64,000 nucleotides of DNA from Polymorphobacter megasporae (GTDB lineage Bacteria; Pseudomonadota; Alphaproteobacteria; Sphingomonadales; Sphingomonadaceae), in contig NZ_CP081848.1 of assembly GCF_018982885.2 (NCBI RefSeq), positions 1,302,001-1,366,000 of the forward strand, given 5' to 3'. Shown one piece after another: positions 1 through 9,817 of this stretch (position 1 is the first letter of the stretch; each line of letters opens with the position of its first letter). Position numbers and translations under genes: made by a program. Below the pieces are notes generated by a model. That model made no database searches. It had not been told where the DNA came from and saw only the letters and a list, made by a program, of their open reading frames with translations.

Positions 1-2186
1 TGGACCGCAGGGAAGTCGGCCTCGGTCACGAGCGATGCATCCCCGGCGAAATGTCCGACGGCGACCCGGCGCGGGCCGCCATCCATCGCCCAGCCCGGGC
101 CGGCGGGATCGAAGCGGGCGAGGGTCCGCGGCTCGATCTTCACGGTGGCGCGCCGCGTCTGGCCGGGCGCGAGGGTGACCCGACTCCAGCCCGCGAGGCG
201 ATCGGTCCTGACGCCGGCGCTGCTCGTCGCCGCGACATAGACCTGCGCGACGTCGCTTCCGGAGCGCTTGCCGGTATTGGTCACGTCGAAGCTGATCGTG
301 GACGACTTGGGGTCCACTTTCAGCCCAGTGTAGCGAAACTGCGTGTACGACAGGCCGTAGCCGAATGGGAACGCGGGGCGCAGCTTCTGCCGCTGATACC
401 AGCGGTAACCGACATCGGCGCCTTCGACATAGTCGACCGGAAACGACGCGAGATCACCCTTCTCCCCGGCGGCCCTGAGCGCGCCTAGGCCAAGCGCGAC
501 CGGACGGGGAGCATCCTCGGTACGGGCAGGAAAGCTAATCGGCAGGCGCCCGGCTGGATTGACGCCGCCAAGGATCAGCCGGGCGATCGCCTCGCCGCCG
601 CGCTGCCCTGAATACCAGGCTTCGAGGACCGCCGGGACGCGGTCGAGCCACGGCATCAAGACGGGGCCGCCGGTTTCGAGCACGACGAGGGTCCGCCGGT
701 TTGCCGCCGCGACGGCATCGATCAGAGCATCTTGCTTGTCTGGCAGCGCCAGCGTTTTGGCGTCAACTGCCTCGGTCTGCCATTGCGTCGCAAAGACGAT
801 CGCGAGGTCGGCATCGCGCGCAGCGGCTGCGGCCGCCGCCGGATCGTTGCCGTCGACATAGGTGATCGTCGCGCCGGGCAGGGCTGCGCGCAAGGCGAGC
901 AGGGGCGATGACGCGTGCCATGTCACCCGCGCAAACGATGCCGCGGCCCCCGATTTCAACGGTATTTCGACCGGTGCTCCGCCCACCGAACGGACCTGCG
1001 ACGAGCCGCCGCCGGACAGCACACCGACATCGGCATGGCCGCCGATCAGCACGATGCGCCGAGTGGTCCGGGCAAGCGGCAGCAGGTCGCCATTGTTCTT
1101 GAGCAGGACCGCCCCTTCCTCCGCCGCACGCTGGGCAACGGCAGCATGCGCGGCATAATCGATCGGCTGCGGCGACGCCGGTGCGGGATGATCGATCAGG
1201 CCGGTGTCGATCACCCCGTAAAGGATCCGCGTCACCATGTCGTCGAGCCGAGTTGCGGGAACACGCCCGGCTGCGATCGCGTCCCTGAGCGCGGTCCCGA
1301 AATACACCGCTTTGTCGAGTTCCTGCCCCGACTCCTGGTCGAGCCCGGCGAGCGCCGCCTTGTCGGTCGAATGGACCGCCCCCCAGTCCGACATCACCCA
1401 GCCGCGATAGCCCCAGTCGTTCTTGAGCACCCCGGTCAGCAACGCCGCGTTCTCGCAGGCATAGTCGCCGTTGATCCGGTTATACGCGCACATCACCGAC
1501 CCCGGATGGCCGCGTTCGATCGCGAGCTGGAAGGCGAGCAGGTCGCTTTCTTTGAGCGCCGCAGGGTCGATCCGGGCGTCGAGCACCGTTCTTCCTGTTT
1601 CCTGCGAGTTGAGCACATAGTGCTTGATCGTCGAGACGATGTGGTTGCTTTGAACGCCGCGGATCGCTTCTCCCGCCATCGTTCCGGCAAGCAGCGGATC
1701 CTCACCGAGATATTCGAAGTTGCGCCCGTTCCACGGATCGCGCGTCAAATTGACTCCGCCAGCGAGCAACACGTTGAAAGTCTTGGCGCGCGCCTCGGCG
1801 CCGATCATCGCCCCGCCGGCATACGCGAGATCGGGATCGAAACTTGCGGCCGTGGCGAGCCCGGCCGGAAGCGCAGTAGCGACGTCGCCCTTGCGCTGCT
1901 CGATCTGATTGGCGACCCCAAGGCTCGCGTCGCTCTCGCGCAGCGTCGGGATGCCGAGCCGCGGAATGCCGAGAATATGCCCCGCCGACGGCGTCATCGA
2001 GATCGGCGGAACCGGCTTGGCCAGTGGTGGGAAATAGCCGTGGACGAGGGCAAGCTTTTCCGCGGTCGTCATCTTCACGACCAGCGCAACCGCGCGGTCC
2101 TGGACGGCGTCGGCTTGGGCCAACGACGGCATGGTGAGGGTTACAGCACCAGTCGTGACCAATGCCGCTATCGAAAATGCCTTCAT
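1..2186 (-). CDS. Glycoside hydrolase family 3 beta-glucosidase-like, exported (3' end outside window)
   Basis: An open frame runs from ATG at 2186 to the left edge without a stop, giving about 728 residues; only a few C-terminal residues seem to be missing. The N-terminus starts MKAFSIAALV and reads as a Sec signal peptide ending near SLAQA. The family nucleophile motif GWVMSDWGA is present, with the Asp at about residue 267 (codon 1386-1388). Upstream are the usual GH3 N-domain motifs (LGIPRLGIPTL, GEDPLLAG, KHYVLNSQE). The C-terminal part has the fibronectin III-like domain common in this family (SFDVTNTGKRSGSDVAQVYV). Expected role is hydrolysis of beta-linked glucosides or xylosides in the periplasm. 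The exact substrate cannot be read from the sequence. It is divergent from the DUF3237 gene. Confidence 0.93.
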   Translation of the reverse strand, partial: MKAFSIAALVTTGAVTLTMPSLAQADAVQDRAVALVVKMTTAEKLALVHGYFPPLAKPVPPISMTPSAGHILGIPRLGIPTLRESDASLGVANQIEQRKGDVATALPAGLATAASFDPDLAYAGGAMIGAEARAKTFNVLLAGGVNLTRDPWNGRNFEYLGEDPLLAGTMAGEAIRGVQSNHIVSTIKHYVLNSQETGRTVLDARIDPAALKESDLLAFQLAIERGHPGSVMCAYNRINGDYACENAALLTGVLKNDWGYRGWVMSDWGAVHSTDKAALAGLDQESGQELDKAVYFGTALRDAIAAGRVPATRLDDMVTRILYGVIDTGLIDHPAPASPQPIDYAAHAAVAQRAAEEGAVLLKNNGDLLPLARTTRRIVLIGGHADVGVLSGGGSSQVRSVGGAPVEIPLKSGAAASFARVTWHASSPLLALRAALPGATITYVDGNDPAAAAAAARDADLAIVFATQWQTEAVDAKTLALPDKQDALIDAVAAANRRTLVVLETGGPVLMPWLDRVPAVLEAWYSGQRGGEAIARLILGGVNPAGRLPISFPARTEDAPRPVALGLGALRAAGEKGDLASFPVDYVEGADVGYRWYQRQKLRPAFPFGYGLSYTQFRYTGLKVDPKSSTISFDVTNTGKRSGSDVAQVYVAATSSAGVRTDRLAGWSRVTLAPGQTRRATVKIEPRTLARFDPAGPGWAMDGGPRRVAVGHFAGDASLVTEADFPAV

Positions 2187-2238
2187 CGACCGGTCCCCGT
2201 TCGTTTGTCGCCTACAGCGGTAATCGATCATCAAAGCT

Positions 2239-2267
2239 TTGACGACAGTCTGCTTTTGCCGAATCAT
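2239..2267 (+). promoter_or_regulatory. Candidate sigma-70-type promoter for the DUF3237 gene
   Basis: TTGACG at 2239-2244 and AATCAT at 2262-2267 are separated by 17 bases. The expected start site would lie about 30 bases before the GTG at 2301, leaving room for the GGGAGGGA ribosome binding site at 2289-2296. This is judged by eye from consensus similarity only. Confidence 0.35.
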
Positions 2268-2300
2268 AAGCTCAGTTTTGCGGTTCCGGGAGGGAAGAGT

Positions 2301-2816
2301 GTGATTCGCCGATCGATCGTGCTGAGTACGCTCGTCGCTGCAGGATTGCCGGGAAATGCCGTCGCGCTGACGCCTCACGCCGACCAGCCCCCGGTGGCCG
2401 AATTTGTGTTTGAGGAGGTGGTGACGCTCGCGATTGATGTAAAAGTCGGCGAGACGCCGCTGGGTGGACGGAACATTGTGCCGATCACGGGCGGGACCTT
2501 CGAGGGCCCCCGGCTTCGCGGGACGATTATGCCCGGAGGCTGGGACTGGCAGCTTGCGACGACTGGCGGCTGCTTCAAGCTCGAAGCCAATTACATGCTC
2601 CGCACCGATGACGGCGCGGTCATCAACATCGCCAATAAAGGTACCTCATGCCGCGATCTCGCCGAACCGGGCGCGCGGCTGATCACCGTACCGACCTTCG
2701 AAGCACCTCTCGGACGCTATGCGTGGCTGAACGACGGCGCATATTGGGGGACGCTCGAGGGCACGAAGGTTGAAGGAAAGCCTGCGGTGCGCATAAGGAT
2801 ATACAAAGCGCGGTAG
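2301..2816 (+). CDS. Exported DUF3237 family protein
   Basis: A 171-residue protein. I chose the GTG at 2301 because a GGGAGGGA ribosome binding site precedes it and because it places a clean signal peptide at the N-terminus (MIRRSIVLSTLVAAGLPG, likely cut after NAVA). The frame is open much further upstream, but that part is antisense to the GH3 gene. The mature part matches the DUF3237 (UPF0311) pattern: VGETPLGGRNIVPITGGTF near the front, then GGWDWQL, LRTDDGAVINI and a C-terminal IRIYK. The molecular function of DUF3237 is not established. Export is inferred from the leader. Confidence 0.85.
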   Translation: MIRRSIVLSTLVAAGLPGNAVALTPHADQPPVAEFVFEEVVTLAIDVKVGETPLGGRNIVPITGGTFEGPRLRGTIMPGGWDWQLATTGGCFKLEANYMLRTDDGAVINIANKGTSCRDLAEPGARLITVPTFEAPLGRYAWLNDGAYWGTLEGTKVEGKPAVRIRIYKAR

Positions 2817-2948
2817 CGCGCTGCTGGATGGTTGTCCGGGCTGCGAAGCTGCAGCCTGAGTGACGCACCCGCGCCTTTGACTTGCTGCCTGGGGCAGGGC
2901 GGCGCATGTGGCGGCGCGCGCTTGCCGCTGGCAAACTGGAGAGCGGAC

Positions 2949-3875
2949 ATGGATCGACCGCAAACCGGCAGCCCTGGAGCTGAGCGCGCCACCGCCGTGT
3001 TGCGCGTGCTGGCAGTGCTTGCCGCATTCGGCGTGACCGGGTGCAGCTCGGTCGTGCTCGATCCGAAAGGGCCGGTCGGGTCGGCCGAGACTATCATCCT
3101 GTACAACGCGCTCGCGATCATGCTCGCCATCGTCGTGCCGACGATCGTCGCGACGCTGGTGGTGGCGTGGTGGTTCAGGGCGTCGAACACGCGCGCGAAA
3201 TATCGCCCTGAATGGGTGTTCTCCGGACGGATCGAGCTCGTCGTCTGGTCGATCCCGCTGATGGTCATCCTTCTGCTCAGCGGCGTGATCTGGAGCGGGT
3301 CGCACGCGCTCGATCCGGCGCAGCCGCTCCGCTCGACGGTCAAGCCGCTCGAGGTCGAGGTCGTGTCGCTCGATTGGAAATGGCTGTTCATCTATCCGGC
3401 ACAGGGCGTCGCCGCGGTCAACGACCTCGTCGTGCCGGCCGGCACCCCGGTCCATTTCCGGCTGACCTCGGCGAGCGTGATGAGCGCGTTCTTCGTGCCG
3501 CAGCTCGGCAGCATGATCTACACAATGAACGGCATGGCGACCCAGCTCAACCTGATGGCCGATCGCCCGGGCGACTTCGACGGACGATCGTCGCACTATA
3601 ATGGCGACGGCTTCCCGGGGATGCATTTCAAGCTGCACGCGGTCACGCCCGAGCAGTTTGCCCAATGGGCCGCGACGGCAGGGCGCGGGACGACCGTGCT
3701 CGACGCGGCGGCGTATCAGCAATTGGCGCGGCAGAGCATCGACAACGAGCCGCTCGTCTACGCCCGGGCGGCACCGGGCCTGTTCGACGACATCGTGCGG
3801 CAAAAGCTGCCGCCGGGTCCGGGGCCAAAAGCCGATACCGCGTCCCCGCGCGAGGAGATCAAGCATGCTGGGTAG
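2949..3875 (+). CDS. cyoA: Cytochrome bo3 ubiquinol oxidase subunit II (CyoA)
   Basis: A 308-residue lipoprotein subunit of the quinol-oxidising terminal oxidase in the inner membrane. ATG at 2949 has GGAG upstream and gives a leader with lipobox GVTGC (Cys32). Two membrane helices follow (about residues 50-75 and 95-120), then a periplasmic cupredoxin-like domain. As expected for quinol oxidases, the CuA cysteine pair of cytochrome c oxidases is missing (the region reads [18 protein letters not shown]). It is first of four overlapping genes; its stop overlaps the start of cyoB by 11 bases. Confidence 0.96.
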   Translation: MDRPQTGSPGAERATAVLRVLAVLAAFGVTGCSSVVLDPKGPVGSAETIILYNALAIMLAIVVPTIVATLVVAWWFRASNTRAKYRPEWVFSGRIELVVWSIPLMVILLLSGVIWSGSHALDPAQPLRSTVKPLEVEVVSLDWKWLFIYPAQGVAAVNDLVVPAGTPVHFRLTSASVMSAFFVPQLGSMIYTMNGMATQLNLMADRPGDFDGRSSHYNGDGFPGMHFKLHAVTPEQFAQWAATAGRGTTVLDAAAYQQLARQSIDNEPLVYARAAPGLFDDIVRQKLPPGPGPKADTASPREEIKHAG

Positions 3876-5850
3876 ACTGTCATGGGCGGCGATTCCGCTC
3901 GACTCGCCACTGCCGATCTTCGCGTCGCTCGTCGTCGGCCTCATCATCCTCGGCGTCATCGGCTGGGTCGTGGTGAAGGGGTACTTCCCGTATATTTGGG
4001 ATGAGTGGATCACCAGCGTCGACCATAAGCGGATCGGCGTGATGTATACCCTGCTTGCGCTCGTCATGCTGCTGCGCGGGTTCACCGATGCGATAATGAT
4101 GCGGGCGCAGCAGGCGATGGCGCTCAACGCGCCCGGCTACCTGCCACCCGAGCATTACGACCAGGTCTTCTCGTCGCACGGCACGATCATGATCTTCTTC
4201 GTCGCGATGCCGTTCATGATCGGGCTGATGAACTTCGTCGTGCCGCTGCAACTCGGCATCCGCGACGTCGCTTTCCCGACGCTCAACTCGGTCAGCTTCT
4301 GGCTGACCGCGACCGGCGCGTTGCTGGTCAACATCTCGCTCGTCGTCGGCGAATTCGCTCGCACCGGCTGGCTGCCGTATCCGCCGCTGTCGGAACTCGC
4401 GTATTCGCCGGGGGTCGGGGTCGATTATTATCTATGGGCGCTACAGATATCAGGCATCGGGACGCTGTTGTCCGGCATCAACCTCGTGACGACGATCCTC
4501 AAGACCCGTGCGCCGGGGATGGGGCTGATGCGGATGCCGATGTTCTGCTGGACGTCGCTCGCGTCGAACCTGCTGATCATTGCGGCGTTTCCGATCCTGA
4601 CCGCGACGCTCGCGATGCTCCTGCTCGACCGCTACCTCGGCTTTCACTTCTTCACCAACGAAGCCGGCGGCAACGTCATGATGTTCATGAACCTGATCTG
4701 GGCATGGGGCCACCCCGAGGTCTACATCCTGATCCTGCCCGCGTTCGGCATCTTTTCCGAAGTCATCGCGACGTTTTCGAGCAAGCCGCTGTTCGGCTAC
4801 CGTTCGATGGTGCTCGCGACGATGGTGATCTGCATCTTCGCCTTCACCGTCTGGCTCCATCACTTCTTCACGATGGGAGCGGGAGCGAACGTCAATGCCT
4901 TCTTCGGGATCATGACGACGATCATCGCGGTCCCGACCGGGGTCAAGGTGTTCAACTGGATGTTCACGATGTACGGCGGCCGCCTCCGCTACGAGCCCCC
5001 GCTATTATGGGCGGTCGGGTTCATCATCACCTTCGTGATCGGCGGCATGACAGGCGTTTTGCTCGCGCTACCGCCGGTCGACTTCCTGCTCCACAACAGC
5101 CTGTTCCTCGTCGCGCACTTCCACAATGTCATCATCGGCGGCGTGCTGTTTGGCGGCTTTGCCGGCTACAACTACTGGTTCCCCAAGGCGTTCGGTTTCA
5201 AGCTTCATGCCGGGCTCGGCAAGGCGGCGTTCTGGTTCTGGCTGGTCGGCTTTTATGTCGCGTTCATGCCTCTGTATGTCCTTGGCTTCCTCGGCATGAC
5301 CCGGCGGATGCAGCATTACGACGTTCCGGCTTGGCGTCCGTGGCTACTCGTCGCGGGCGCCGGAGCCGGGCTGATCGCGATCGGCATCGTCCTGATGATT
5401 GCCCAGCTCGTCGTCAGCATCCGGCGGCGTGAGGCGCTGCGCGATACGACTGGCGACCCGTGGGACGGTCGGACACTCGAATGGGCGACGACCTCGCCGC
5501 CGCCGAGTTATAATTTCGCGGTCCTGCCCGAAGTCTCCGGCGAGGATGCCTATTGGGCAATGAAGCAGCACGCGCGCGAAGACACGCCGCCAGTGCTCGC
5601 TGCCTTCGTGATGCCGCGGAACACGGCGACCGGCATCGTCTGCGCGTTCTTCGCGACGGTGATGGGCTTTGCGCTGATCTGGCACATATGGTGGATGGTC
5701 ATCCTCGGCGGGCTCGGCGCATTCGCCACCTTCGTTGTCTTCGCGTGGCGCGATCAGACCGAGGAAGAGATTTCCGTCGCGGAACTGAAGCAGCGGGAAC
5801 AGGCGTCACGTGCATCGCGCCGCAGCACGCTCGTGGGAGAAGTCGCGTGA
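3865..5850 (+). CDS. cyoB: Cytochrome bo3 ubiquinol oxidase subunit I (CyoB)
   Basis: The 661-residue catalytic haem-copper subunit, close to the usual 663. It reduces oxygen to water and pumps protons. The CuB ligand and cross-linked Tyr are in HPEVY (His283, Tyr287), and the His pair is in WLHHFF (332-333). AHFHNV carries the late haem histidine. ATG at 3865 follows CGAGGAG and lies inside the end of cyoA, which fits translational coupling. The frame is open upstream of this ATG, but that part is a second reading of cyoA. About fifteen hydrophobic segments are visible. Confidence 0.97.
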   Translation: MLGRLSWAAIPLDSPLPIFASLVVGLIILGVIGWVVVKGYFPYIWDEWITSVDHKRIGVMYTLLALVMLLRGFTDAIMMRAQQAMALNAPGYLPPEHYDQVFSSHGTIMIFFVAMPFMIGLMNFVVPLQLGIRDVAFPTLNSVSFWLTATGALLVNISLVVGEFARTGWLPYPPLSELAYSPGVGVDYYLWALQISGIGTLLSGINLVTTILKTRAPGMGLMRMPMFCWTSLASNLLIIAAFPILTATLAMLLLDRYLGFHFFTNEAGGNVMMFMNLIWAWGHPEVYILILPAFGIFSEVIATFSSKPLFGYRSMVLATMVICIFAFTVWLHHFFTMGAGANVNAFFGIMTTIIAVPTGVKVFNWMFTMYGGRLRYEPPLLWAVGFIITFVIGGMTGVLLALPPVDFLLHNSLFLVAHFHNVIIGGVLFGGFAGYNYWFPKAFGFKLHAGLGKAAFWFWLVGFYVAFMPLYVLGFLGMTRRMQHYDVPAWRPWLLVAGAGAGLIAIGIVLMIAQLVVSIRRREALRDTTGDPWDGRTLEWATTSPPPSYNFAVLPEVSGEDAYWAMKQHAREDTPPVLAAFVMPRNTATGIVCAFFATVMGFALIWHIWWMVILGGLGAFATFVVFAWRDQTEEEISVAELKQREQASRASRRSTLVGEVA

Positions 5851-6461
5851 GTGCCGCTACGGCAACCGCCGCCGGCGATGTACCCGAAGGCGGTGTCGCC
5901 CCGGTCCGCATCGTCGTCGCGTACGGCTTCTGGATCTTCCTCGTCAGCGATATCATCATGTTCGCCGGCTTCTTCGCCGCTTATGCGGTGCTGTCGGGCG
6001 CGACCGCAGGCGGGCCGAGCGGACGCCAGCTGTTCGACCTGCAGACGACCGCGATCGAGACCGGCTGCCTGCTGGTGTCGAGCTTCACCTGCGGCCTTGC
6101 CAGCATCGCCGCCGATGTCCGCAACAAACTCTGGTTTACCGTCGCGATGGCGGCGACCTTCGTGCTCGGGGCGACGTTTGTCGGCATCGAGGTCAACGAG
6201 CTGTCGCAGCTGGTCGCACGCGGCGCTGGCCCCGATCGCAGCGCCTTCCTGTCGGCGCTGTTCGCGCTGGTCGGCTGCCACGGGCTCCACGTCACGATCG
6301 GGCTACTGTGGCTGCTGACGATGGTCGCGCAGGTCTTCGCCAAGGGCTTCCGCGAGGATATCATGCACCGCATCCTGTGCTTCACGCTGTTCTGGCACGC
6401 GCTCGACATCATCTGGGTGGCGCTGTTTACCGTAGTGTATCTGCTCGGAGTTGCCACATGA
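5847..6461 (+). CDS. cyoC: Cytochrome bo3 ubiquinol oxidase subunit III (CyoC)
   Basis: 204 residues, the normal CyoC length, with five hydrophobic helices. The GTG at 5847 overlaps the TGA of cyoB (GTGA). The first helix region reads [18 protein letters not shown], a hallmark of the family, and a later stretch reads [17 protein letters not shown]. It is a structural, non-redox subunit that stabilises subunit I. The gene is part of the cyoABCD overlap chain. Confidence 0.96.
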   Translation: MSAATATAAGDVPEGGVAPVRIVVAYGFWIFLVSDIIMFAGFFAAYAVLSGATAGGPSGRQLFDLQTTAIETGCLLVSSFTCGLASIAADVRNKLWFTVAMAATFVLGATFVGIEVNELSQLVARGAGPDRSAFLSALFALVGCHGLHVTIGLLWLLTMVAQVFAKGFREDIMHRILCFTLFWHALDIIWVALFTVVYLLGVAT

Positions 6462-6847
6462 ACGGGCCGCAGCGCAGAAAGCCGGAAACAGCGCCCGGCG
6501 ACAAGCGGCCTGAAGCCAGTGACGTCGGCAGCGCCGTGCGGGGCTACGCTATAGGCCTGGTGCTCGCCGTCGGGATGACTGCAGTCTCCTTCTATATCGT
6601 CCACAGCCCGCTGATCTGGACGCCGGGGATCCCGATGGGCCTCATCGTGCTGGCGATCGCGCAGATGGGCGTCCACCTCGTGTTCTTTCTTCACGTCAAC
6701 ACCGGCCCCGACAGCACCAATACGACATTGGCGCTCGCGTTCGGACTGTTGATCGTGTTCCTGATCATTGCCGGGTCATTGTTCATCATGACCAATCTGA
6801 ATCACAACATGCTCCCGATGGATCAGGTCATGCAGATGCAGCGATAG
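6458..6847 (+). CDS. cyoD: Cytochrome bo3 ubiquinol oxidase subunit IV (CyoD)
   Basis: 129 residues with three membrane helices. ATG at 6458 overlaps the cyoC stop (ATGA). The motif AQMGVHLVFFLHVN is typical of the CyoD/CtaF family. The charged N-terminus (about 30 residues) is somewhat longer than in E. coli. The haem O synthase gene cyoE, which ends the operon in enterobacteria, does not follow. Instead a convergent gene ends 31 bases away, so haem maturation must be encoded elsewhere. Confidence 0.95.
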   Translation: MNGPQRRKPETAPGDKRPEASDVGSAVRGYAIGLVLAVGMTAVSFYIVHSPLIWTPGIPMGLIVLAIAQMGVHLVFFLHVNTGPDSTNTTLALAFGLLIVFLIIAGSLFIMTNLNHNMLPMDQVMQMQR

Positions 6848-6878
6848 ACCGGCTGCGCAGCGACGCCTCGTTCATCGA

Positions 6879-8564
6879 TCAGCGCGCCGCGAACAGTTTC
6901 TCCCGGACCTTGGCGATGCCGAACTTGAAGGCTTGATCGAGCTTGATGTGCGGCATGGCCGGAATCTCATCAGGATTGATGACGGCGTGCAGGATCGCCG
7001 GGCCGGGCGTGGCGAGGAACTCGCGCATCGTCGCCGCCAACATCGCGGGATCGCGCGCGGTGAAGCCTTTGACCCCGCAAGCCCGGGCGAAGGCAGCAAA
7101 GTCGATGTTCGGAAAGTTCGCGCCCTTCGTCGCGGGGTTGCCGGCACCCTCCTGCTCGAAGTGCACAAGGCCCCAGCCGCCGTTATCGTAAACGATGACC
7201 TTGACCGCGAGACCATGCTCGACGGTCGTCATGAATTCGCCGAGCAGCATGGTGAAGCCACCGTCGCCGGCGTGGAGGATCACCTGCCGGTCGCGGTCGA
7301 GAAGCTGCACGCCATTGGCGATCCCAAGCCCGGTGCCAACTGCAGCGTTGTTGAACGACCCGGTGATCTGCTGCAACCCGCGCGGCCGCGTCCAGTTGCC
7401 CGCCCATAGCGTGACTTCGCCGGTGTCGGTAACGAACACCGCGTCGTCATCGGCCATGTCGCTCGCCAGTCGCGCCACTGCTTGCGGATGGATCAGGTCG
7501 CTGCTTCGTGCCGGGTCGGCTTTCTCGTCAAGCATCGTGGCCCAGCTACGCCGCGCTTTGTTGGCTTCATCGAGGAAGCCGGTGTCGGCACGCTGCGGCA
7601 GGTCTTCGAGCAGCATCGAAATCGCCGGGCGAACCGATCCGACGATGCCAAGCTCGACCGGCGTGCGACGGCCAAGGGCAAAGGCGCGCTCGTCGATCTG
7701 AACGACATGGCCGTGCTTGGGCAGATACTCGACATAGGGATAGTCGGTGCCGAGCATCAGCAGCAGATCGGCGTCCATCACCGCGTCGGTCCCGGCTCGC
7801 CCCCCGATCAGACCGAGACCGCCGATCCAATTGGGGTGATCGAACGGCAGTAGGTCGAGCGCGCGGTAAGTGTGGACCAGCGGCGCATGCAGGCGCCGCG
7901 ACAGTGCGTCGAGCTCGAGCGCGGCGCCGTGCGCGCCGTTGCCGCACAGCAGCGTCACGGTCTTCGCCGCGCCGATCAACGAATGCAGTGCGACCATATC
8001 CGACGGCACTGGCGCGACGTCGGGGCGTGGTCGCAGCGTCGCCATGCTCGGCACCTTGCCGTGAGCTCTGGCGCCGAAGACGTCGGGCGGGATGCTGATA
8101 TGCGCGACGCCGCGCTGACCATACGCCTCGGCAATCGCCTGGTGGAACACCGCCGGGGCCTGCGAGGCGCTCGCCAGCGTTTGCGTGTACACCGCGACAT
8201 CGCGGAACAGCAGGTCGGGCGTGTCCTCCTGCAGATAGTCGGTTCCGCGCAGCTCGGTCGGCACGCCGCCAGAGATCGCCAGCACCGGAGCATGATCCTT
8301 GCGCGCCTCGTACAGCCCGGCGACGAGGTGGTTGCCGCCCGGCCCAGTGGTGCCGCAGCAAACGCCGAGGCGGCCGGTCAGCTTGGCCTGCCCGGCCGCC
8401 GCCAGCGCCGCGCCTTCTTCATGCCGGACTCCGATCCACTCGATGACCTTCTGGCGGCGGATGGCGTCGGTAAAGGGGTTGAGCGCATCGCCGACGACAC
8501 CGAAGACCTGCCGGACACCGATCTCCGCCAAGGTTTCCACAAGCAATTCGGCGACGGTGGTCAT
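6879..8564 (-). CDS. ThDP-dependent enzyme of the pyruvate oxidase/PoxB family
   Basis: 561 residues from ATG at 8564 (GGAG about 9 bases upstream). It has the three-domain ThDP fold: an N-terminal Pyr domain with the catalytic Glu in VRHEEGAAL (about residue 50), a central FAD-type domain, and a C-terminal PP domain with the ThDP motif GDGG followed by DNGGWG about 27 residues later. Overall it resembles PoxB (pyruvate to acetate plus CO2, electrons to ubiquinone). The C-terminus stops at IAKVREKLFAAR, about where the extra membrane-binding peptide of E. coli PoxB would begin. Pyruvate:quinone activity is therefore plausible but not certain; an acetolactate synthase-like role is the main alternative. 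It is convergent with cyoABCD. Confidence 0.85.
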   Translation of the reverse strand: MTTVAELLVETLAEIGVRQVFGVVGDALNPFTDAIRRQKVIEWIGVRHEEGAALAAAGQAKLTGRLGVCCGTTGPGGNHLVAGLYEARKDHAPVLAISGGVPTELRGTDYLQEDTPDLLFRDVAVYTQTLASASQAPAVFHQAIAEAYGQRGVAHISIPPDVFGARAHGKVPSMATLRPRPDVAPVPSDMVALHSLIGAAKTVTLLCGNGAHGAALELDALSRRLHAPLVHTYRALDLLPFDHPNWIGGLGLIGGRAGTDAVMDADLLLMLGTDYPYVEYLPKHGHVVQIDERAFALGRRTPVELGIVGSVRPAISMLLEDLPQRADTGFLDEANKARRSWATMLDEKADPARSSDLIHPQAVARLASDMADDDAVFVTDTGEVTLWAGNWTRPRGLQQITGSFNNAAVGTGLGIANGVQLLDRDRQVILHAGDGGFTMLLGEFMTTVEHGLAVKVIVYDNGGWGLVHFEQEGAGNPATKGANFPNIDFAAFARACGVKGFTARDPAMLAATMREFLATPGPAILHAVINPDEIPAMPHIKLDQAFKFGIAKVREKLFAAR

Positions 8565-8726
8565 CAGCAAAGGCTCCAGCAGCTAGGACCGGGTAACGCG
8601 CGACGCCCGCCCGCGGCTACCACCGCCACTCATTCTCTGTGCGGCAACATCGCGGGATCCGGGGGTGGTAATCATACGCCATTGGACGCATTGGACCTGC
8701 TCGGCAGCGAAGCGAGGACCGTGTAA

Positions 8727-9575
8727 ATGAGCAAGCAGTTTGCGAGCGCGGTCCTGAATTCAACGCGCGATTGGTTTCGTCGCGCATCTTACGGTGCGAC
8801 CGGCTTTGCTCTCATCGCCTCGTCGGCTGTCTTTGCGCAGATCGTGACGATCCCTTTCGGCGGCCCACGCCCGGTAAAGCCGTCGCCGAACGCCAATCTG
8901 CTCGGTGCGCCGGCGGACATCGCCGCAGCTGTGGCCGCCAAAGGACGGCCGTCGGTCATGCGCAGCCTCGACGATCAATATCACCCCGCCGACGTGCTCA
9001 CCTTTCTCGGCCTGACGCGCGGCGTCCGGGTGTTCATCGTCGAGCACGATCCCGGATATTTTGGTGAAATCGTCGGAGCTGCGGTCGGACCCGGGGGAAG
9101 GGTCACCGAACTCGTTCGCCGCGCCGTGATTCAAGATGCAGTCGCGCGGTCGAGGTTGAGCGATGCCATCGGCCGCGCCCCCAGCCTGGCGCTTCTCGCC
9201 GCCGAACCCTCGACGGTCCGGCTGGCCCCGGGCAGCCTCGATTTCGTCTTGCTTCATCTTGCGTACGAGCAGTTGCCGTCGGACGCGGCTGCACCCGGCG
9301 CCTCGAATCCTGGTGTGAGCGCATTCCTCAACAAGCTGTTCATCGCTCTGCGACCCGGTGGCATCGTCGGTGTCGTCGAACCGTCTGTCGACGCGGGCGG
9401 AGCCGGCCGCGATTCAGCGAGCGTCAAACGCGACTTCCAGCAGGCCGGCTTTGTGCTTGATGCCGCAGGTCGTATGCGCGGCGAAGAGGATGACACCGGC
9501 CTCGGCCAGCCGCAGGCCGCGACCGCCGGCAGCGCACCCGGCAACTTCATCTTGAAATTCAGGAAGCCGGAATAG
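8727..9575 (+). CDS. Exported methyltransferase-like protein (COG4798 type)
   Basis: 282 residues with ATG at 8727, preceded by GAGGA. A signal peptide ends around SAVFAQ (residues 33-38). The mature part follows the layout of the predicted exported methyltransferases of COG4798: [20 protein letters not shown], then a first-strand segment [20 protein letters not shown], then a late [10 protein letters not shown] strand. The glycine-rich SAM loop is poor (HDPGY instead of a GxGxG pattern), so SAM binding is uncertain. It is divergent from the ThDP enzyme. The function is unknown. Confidence 0.7.
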   Translation: MSKQFASAVLNSTRDWFRRASYGATGFALIASSAVFAQIVTIPFGGPRPVKPSPNANLLGAPADIAAAVAAKGRPSVMRSLDDQYHPADVLTFLGLTRGVRVFIVEHDPGYFGEIVGAAVGPGGRVTELVRRAVIQDAVARSRLSDAIGRAPSLALLAAEPSTVRLAPGSLDFVLLHLAYEQLPSDAAAPGASNPGVSAFLNKLFIALRPGGIVGVVEPSVDAGGAGRDSASVKRDFQQAGFVLDAAGRMRGEEDDTGLGQPQAATAGSAPGNFILKFRKPE

Positions 9576-9683
9576 CCGCGGTGTCGGCGTTTTGCTTGGC
9601 GCGTCGAAGTGCACGCTCATCAAGACGCGATCGAAACCTGCTAGAGGCGAATGACCACGCACGGCATCAGCAAGATCGATGTT

Positions 9684-9760
9684 TGGTGCACCCGGAGAGA
9701 TTCGAACCCCCGACCCCTGCCTTCGGAGGGCAGTGCTCTATCCAGCTGAGCTACGGGTGC
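9684..9760 (-). tRNA. tRNA-Arg (anticodon CCG)
   Basis: Read on the minus strand: acceptor stem GCACCCG pairs with CGGGTGC. The D-arm contains AGCTCAGCTGGATAGAGC. The anticodon stem CTGCC/GGCAG encloses loop CTCCGAA, giving anticodon CCG. The T-arm has GGTTCGAATC. The 3' CCA is encoded in the genome (9684-9686). The cloverleaf is complete and 77 bases long with CCA. Confidence 0.97.
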
Positions 9761-9817
9761 GTGCGGCGGCTTTAGCAAAGTCGCGGCCAACGCGCCAGCA
9801 GGCTATTTCCAGGGAAT

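Noticed and set aside
915-2300. Upstream extension of the DUF3237 frame
   Set aside because: It is antisense to the GH3 gene; the GTG at 2301 with a strong ribosome site and signal peptide is the real start.
2877-2905. TTGACT before cyoA as a promoter
   Set aside because: No acceptable -10 element at 16-18 bases; the downstream stretch is all G and C.
2646-4127. A 493-codon open frame on the minus strand
   Set aside because: It is antisense to cyoA and cyoB, whose sequences are unmistakable.
9684-9760. tRNA-Arg as an attachment site of an integrated element
   Set aside because: No integrase gene and no repeat of the tRNA end was found nearby.
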